DNA from: JBDSEG01 sp039920165
GTDB lineage: Bacteria > Pseudomonadota > Gammaproteobacteria > Burkholderiales > Burkholderiaceae_C
Direction: 5' to 3'
DNA length: 9,340 bases
Assembly: GCA_039920165.1 (NCBI GenBank)
Contig: JBDSEG010000421.1
Coordinates: forward strand, 1-9,340
Shown here: positions 6,365 to 9,340 of the stretch, in pieces
Numbering within the stretch: position 1 is the first letter of the stretch
Layout of the letters: each line of letters begins with the position of its first letter
Program-made: the position numbers and the translations under genes
Notes under the pieces: model-generated
The model's input: only the letters and a program-made list of their open reading frames with translations
Told to the model about the DNA's origin: nothing
Databases searched by the model: none

Positions 6365-6763
6365 CTACTTCGATCGGCCCTCGTACTTGATGAGCAGGAA
6401 GACCGGGCTCATGAGCTCGATCTCCTTGTCGTAGGCGAAGCTGATGACCACCTTGTCGTTGTCCTTGGTGATGCTCAGGTCCTTGCCGGAAATCGACGAG
6501 ATCGAATATTCGATATCTTTCTGCTTGTCGAACGCGGAGCGGATTCCCGGCACCGTGGCGATGCCTTCGTTGGCGACCTTGTTGATCGCGCGCTGGATCG
6601 TGAAGTACTCGTTCATCGTCGGCAGCACGCGCAGCCCGACCAGCGCCAGAAAGCCGATCACGACCGCCCAGAACATCAGGCCGAACAGCGTGACACCCCG
6701 TTGGCCGCGCGCAAGTGTCGACCTAGTTTTGGGCGTGAATTCGGTGCGTGCGGATGCGTGCAA
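6365..6763 (-). CDS. DUF4845 family small membrane protein
   Basis: This is a 132-residue protein with one N-terminal membrane span and a soluble C-terminal domain. The N-terminus is short and basic (ARTEFTPKTRSTLARGQRG). A hydrophobic helix, VTLFGLMFWAVVIGFLALVG, occupies residues 24-43, followed by the polar region LRVLPTMNEYFTIQRAINK and a beta-rich end (KDLSITKDNDKVVISFAYDKEI). This layout and the position between lepB and rnc match the DUF4845 family of Pseudomonas, Burkholderia and Xanthomonas, whose function is not established. RGVTLFGLM resembles a type IV prepilin cleavage site but lacks Glu at position 5. TTG 6763 is preferred because GGAG lies 9 bases upstream; TTG 6790 (5 bases after the lepB stop) and ATG 6841 (overlapping lepB by 46 bases) are alternatives in the same frame. 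Confidence 0.85.
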   Translation of the reverse strand: MHASARTEFTPKTRSTLARGQRGVTLFGLMFWAVVIGFLALVGLRVLPTMNEYFTIQRAINKVANEGIATVPGIRSAFDKQKDIEYSISSISGKDLSITKDNDKVVISFAYDKEIELMSPVFLLIKYEGRSK

Positions 6764-6772
6764 GGCAGTGGA

Positions 6773-6776
6773 CTCC
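6773..6776 (-). promoter_or_regulatory. Shine-Dalgarno supporting a TTG start for the DUF4845 gene
   Basis: GGAG within CCTGGAGTC on the minus strand lies 9 bases before TTG 6763. Nothing comparable precedes TTG 6790, so this site decides the start chosen, though only moderately. Confidence 0.45.
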
Positions 6777-6795
6777 AGGTCGATGGGCAATGGGC

Positions 6796-7773
6796 TCAGT
6801 GGAATGGCCCGATGCGTTTGACGTTGCCGAAATTCATCCATATGAAGAATGCCTTGCCGACGATATTCTCGTCCGGGACGAAGCCCCAGAAACGGGAGTC
6901 CTGCGAGTTGTCGCGGTTGTCGCCCATCATGAAATAGTGCCCGGCGGGCACCTTGCACGTCACGGCATCGGCACTGTAGCGGCAGTTCTCGCGAAACGGA
7001 AACGCGATGTTCTCGGGCGCGCCATAGAAAGGCTGTGCCTGCGAATTGACCAGGATACGGTGCTCGACCCCCGCGAACTGCTCCTTGAACTCGGGAAAAT
7101 AGCGCAGCGATTCCTCGTTGTAGAAGCCCGGCGCGGGCAGCGGCTCGACCGGCGCGGCGGCGCCGTTGAGGTACAGGCGCTGGCCGCGATACGTGATCTC
7201 GTCGCCCGGAATGCCGACCACACGCTTGATGTAGTCGATGCTGGTATCGCGCGGGTAGCGGAACACCATCACGTCGCCGCGCTGCGGATCGTTGTTGGCA
7301 ACGATCTTCTTGTTCACGACCGGCAGGCGCACGCCGTAGTGGTACTTGTTGACCAGGATCAGGTCGCCGACGAAGAGCGTCGGAAGCATCGATTCGCTCG
7401 GGATCTTGAACGGCTCGAAGAGGAACGAGCGCAGCAGGAAGACGACGAGGATCACCGGAAAGAGCCCGGCAGTCCAGTCGAGCCACCACGGCTGCGCAAG
7501 CAGGGCTTGGCGCGCGTCGCCGATATCGCCGTCCACCTTGGCGATTCCCTGTCGATTGAGCTGGTCACGCCGCTCGGCGTCGCTGGCTTGAAGTGCGTGC
7601 GCGGCAGCGAGGCGGCGCGGCGCGAAATGCAGTCGCTCGGCCAGCCAGTAGGCAAAGGTGAAGAGGGTGAGGACGAATAGCAGCAGCGAAAAATTGCCCG
7701 ACCATCTGCCGATATACCAGCCGCCGAGATAGACCGCCAACGCACTGTAGAGCAATCCCGTCAAAGAACCCAT
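6796..7773 (-). CDS. lepB: Signal peptidase I (leader peptidase)
   Basis: LepB is the inner-membrane serine protease that cleaves signal peptides from Sec and Tat substrates on the periplasmic face. The 325-residue protein has the catalytic Ser128 in IPSESMLPTL (124-133) and the general base Lys183 in DYIKRVVGIPGD (180-191). Box E, GDNRDNSQDSRFWGFVP (284-300), is intact. Hydrophobic segments lie at about 5-20, 28-46 and 102-119. The second and third correspond to the two spans of E. coli LepB (FAPRR at 50-54 matches its FAPKR), so the first looks additional. Cys264 and Cys273 bracket the strand before box E and could form a periplasmic disulfide. ATG 7773 overlaps the lepA stop as TGATG. The first 25 codons use several A/T-ending or rare codons (AGA, TTT, AAT, TTG). 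lepA-lepB is the E. coli order. Confidence 0.97.
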   Translation of the reverse strand: MGSLTGLLYSALAVYLGGWYIGRWSGNFSLLLFVLTLFTFAYWLAERLHFAPRRLAAAHALQASDAERRDQLNRQGIAKVDGDIGDARQALLAQPWWLDWTAGLFPVILVVFLLRSFLFEPFKIPSESMLPTLFVGDLILVNKYHYGVRLPVVNKKIVANNDPQRGDVMVFRYPRDTSIDYIKRVVGIPGDEITYRGQRLYLNGAAAPVEPLPAPGFYNEESLRYFPEFKEQFAGVEHRILVNSQAQPFYGAPENIAFPFRENCRYSADAVTCKVPAGHYFMMGDNRDNSQDSRFWGFVPDENIVGKAFFIWMNFGNVKRIGPFH

Positions 7774-9340
7774 CAGTCGTCCACTTGGAGAATGGCCAGA
7801 AATGCTTCCTGCGGCACTTCGACCGAGCCGATCTGCTTCATGCGCTTCTTGCCGGCCTTCTGCTTGTCGAGGAGCTTGCGCTTGCGCGATATATCACCGC
7901 CGTAGCACTTGGCAATCACGTTCTTTCGAAGGGCCTTGATTGTCTCACGCGCAATGATGTTGGCCCCGATGGCGGCCTGGATCGCCACGTCGTACTGCTG
8001 ACGCGAAATCAGCTCGCGCATCTTCGCCACCACGGCGCGGCTGCGGTACTGGCTCTGACTGCGGTGAACGATGATCGACAGCGCATCGACCCGGTCGCCG
8101 TTGAGCAGGATGTCGACCTTCACGACATCGGCGGCGCGGTATTCCTTGAACTCGTAGTCCATCGAGGCATAGCCGCGCGAGACGCTTTTAAGCTTGTCGA
8201 AGAAGTCGAGCACGATTTCGGCCAGCGGCATCTCGTAGGTGAGCATCACCTGGCGCCCGTGGTAGGCCATATTCTTCTGTTCGCCGCGCTTCAGGTTGGC
8301 CAGCGTCATCACCGGGCCGACGCTGTCCTGCGGCATATACAAGTGCACCGTGACGATCGGCTCGCGGATCTCGGCGATGCGTCCGAGGTCGGGCATCTTG
8401 GACGGGTTGTCGACTTGCAGCACCTCGCCGTTGTTCAGTTCGACCTGGTAGACCACCGACGGCGCGGTCGTGATCAGGTCCTGGTCGAACTCGCGCTCGA
8501 GCCGTTCCTGAACGATCTCCATGTGCAGCAGGCCGAGAAAGCCGCAGCGAAATCCGAAGCCGAGCGCCTGGCTGACTTCGGGCTCGTAGCGCAGCGACGA
8601 ATCGTTGAGCTTCAATTTCTCGAGCGCGTCGCGCAGTTGGTCGTATTCGCTCGCTTCGGTGGGATACAGCCCTGCGAAAACCTGCGGCTGGATTTCCTTG
8701 AAGCCGGGCAGCGCCTGTGCGGCCGGGCCGAGATTGTTCGGCAGCTTCTTCTCGACCGTGATGGTGTCGCCGACCTTGGCGGCCTGCAACTCCTTAATGC
8801 CGGCGATCAGAAACCCGACCTCGCCAGCGGCCAGGCTGTCGCGCGGAACCGATTTGGGCGTGAATACGCCGAGCTGCTCGGCCGCGTAGACCGCATCGCT
8901 GGCGATCAGGCGGATACGTTCGCCCTTGCGCACGCTGCCGTCGACGACGCGGATCAGCATCACGACGCCGACATAGTTGTCGAACCACGAGTCGATGATC
9001 ATCGCCCGCAACGGCGCGTCGCGCACGCCGCGCGGTGCCGGCATGCGCGCGATCACCGCCTCTAGGATCTCGTCGATGCCTTCGCCGGTCTTCGCGCTGC
9101 ACGGGATCGCATGGTCGGCGTCGATGCCGATCACATCCTCGATCTCTTCCTTCGCGCGCTGCGGATCGGCCTGCGGCAAATCCATCTTGTTGAGCACCGG
9201 AACGACCTCGACCCCGAGATCGAGCGCGGTGTAGCAATTGGCGACCGTCTGCGCTTCGACGCCCTGGCTCGCATCGACCACCAGCAGCGCACCTTCGCAG
9301 GCCGACAGCGATCGGCTGACCTCGTACGAGAAGTCGACGT
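7773..9340 (-). CDS. lepA: Elongation factor 4 (LepA), N-terminus outside window
   Basis: LepA/EF4 is a ribosome-associated translational GTPase implicated in translation quality and 30S biogenesis. The window holds 521 residues plus the stop, starting at VDFSYEVSRS; E. coli LepA has 599 residues, so about 80 are missing, including G1, G2 and the DTPGH box. Visible are G4 NKMD (window residues 50-53) and G5 SAKTG (81-85), then the beta-barrel domain II (IIDSWFDNYVGVVMLIR). Domain III follows, with GFGFRCGFLGLLHMEI and QERLEREFDQDLITTAP. The LepA-specific C-terminal domain carries RQQYDVAIQAAIG, NVIAKCYGGDISRKRKLL and KKRMKQIGSVEVPQEAFLA, which separates LepA from EF-G, BipA and TetM-type proteins. 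It is the most upstream gene visible in the cluster; the operon promoter must be beyond 9340. Confidence 0.98.
   Translation of the reverse strand, partial: VDFSYEVSRSLSACEGALLVVDASQGVEAQTVANCYTALDLGVEVVPVLNKMDLPQADPQRAKEEIEDVIGIDADHAIPCSAKTGEGIDEILEAVIARMPAPRGVRDAPLRAMIIDSWFDNYVGVVMLIRVVDGSVRKGERIRLIASDAVYAAEQLGVFTPKSVPRDSLAAGEVGFLIAGIKELQAAKVGDTITVEKKLPNNLGPAAQALPGFKEIQPQVFAGLYPTEASEYDQLRDALEKLKLNDSSLRYEPEVSQALGFGFRCGFLGLLHMEIVQERLEREFDQDLITTAPSVVYQVELNNGEVLQVDNPSKMPDLGRIAEIREPIVTVHLYMPQDSVGPVMTLANLKRGEQKNMAYHGRQVMLTYEMPLAEIVLDFFDKLKSVSRGYASMDYEFKEYRAADVVKVDILLNGDRVDALSIIVHRSQSQYRSRAVVAKMRELISRQQYDVAIQAAIGANIIARETIKALRKNVIAKCYGGDISRKRKLLDKQKAGKKRMKQIGSVEVPQEAFLAILQVDD

Noticed and set aside
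7785..9065. A 426-codon open frame on the plus strand opposite lepA
   Set aside because: The opposite strand encodes an uninterrupted, highly conserved LepA. The antisense frame is a by-product of strong GC bias at third codon positions, and its Val/Asp/His-rich product has no family character.
1..9340. Mobile elements, CRISPR arrays, tRNA/rRNA genes, toxin-antitoxin or defence genes
   Set aside because: Every long stretch is accounted for by conserved housekeeping genes; no transposase, regularly spaced direct repeats, cloverleaf or defence-type domain was seen on either strand.

Overview
The window is a high-GC, gene-dense stretch of a proteobacterial core genome. The gene order lepA-lepB-DUF4845-rnc-era-recO-pdxJ-acpS extends the E. 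coli order lepA-lepB-rnc-era-recO-pdxJ-acpS. The RNase E tail ends in a motif familiar from beta- and gamma-proteobacteria. The PdxJ protein is of the divergent type I associate with Xanthomonadales (Lysobacterales) and Bacteroidetes. Together these suggest a gammaproteobacterium of the Xanthomonadales or a close relative; this is inferred from remembered family sequences, not from a search.

Layout. Positions 1-1463 (+) hold the C-terminal 486 residues of ribonuclease E, the non-catalytic Arg/Gly/Asp/Ala-rich scaffold. A strong bidirectional intrinsic terminator (about 1484-1520) separates it from a convergent minus-strand cluster that fills the rest of the window. Read in its own direction (9340 to 1547), the cluster is lepA (N-terminus outside the window), lepB, a small DUF4845 membrane protein, rnc, era, recO, pdxJ, a possible 35-codon ORF, acpS and nagZ. 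Most junctions are stop/start overlaps (TGATG, GTGA, ATGA) or gaps of a few bases. No internal promoter or terminator is evident, so one long transcript from a promoter beyond the right edge is likely.

Functions. The cluster mixes translation and ribosome biogenesis (LepA, Era, RNase III), protein export (LepB), DNA repair (RecO), vitamin B6 synthesis (PdxJ), acyl-carrier-protein activation (AcpS) and peptidoglycan recycling (NagZ). All recognised proteins look full length with intact catalytic motifs, apart from the two cut by the window edges.

There is no mobile element, CRISPR array, RNA gene or obvious defence system, and I found no exciting new system. The points most worth a second look are the possible 35-aa ORF joined to pdxJ and acpS by ATGA at both ends, the GC-palindromic hairpins inside it, the pilin-like N-terminus of the DUF4845 protein, an extra N-terminal hydrophobic segment in LepB, and the altered substrate-binding segment of PdxJ. 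No stretch longer than about 300 bases lacks a gene; the largest gaps are 1464-1546 (terminator) and 3037-3136 (possible small ORF and hairpins).
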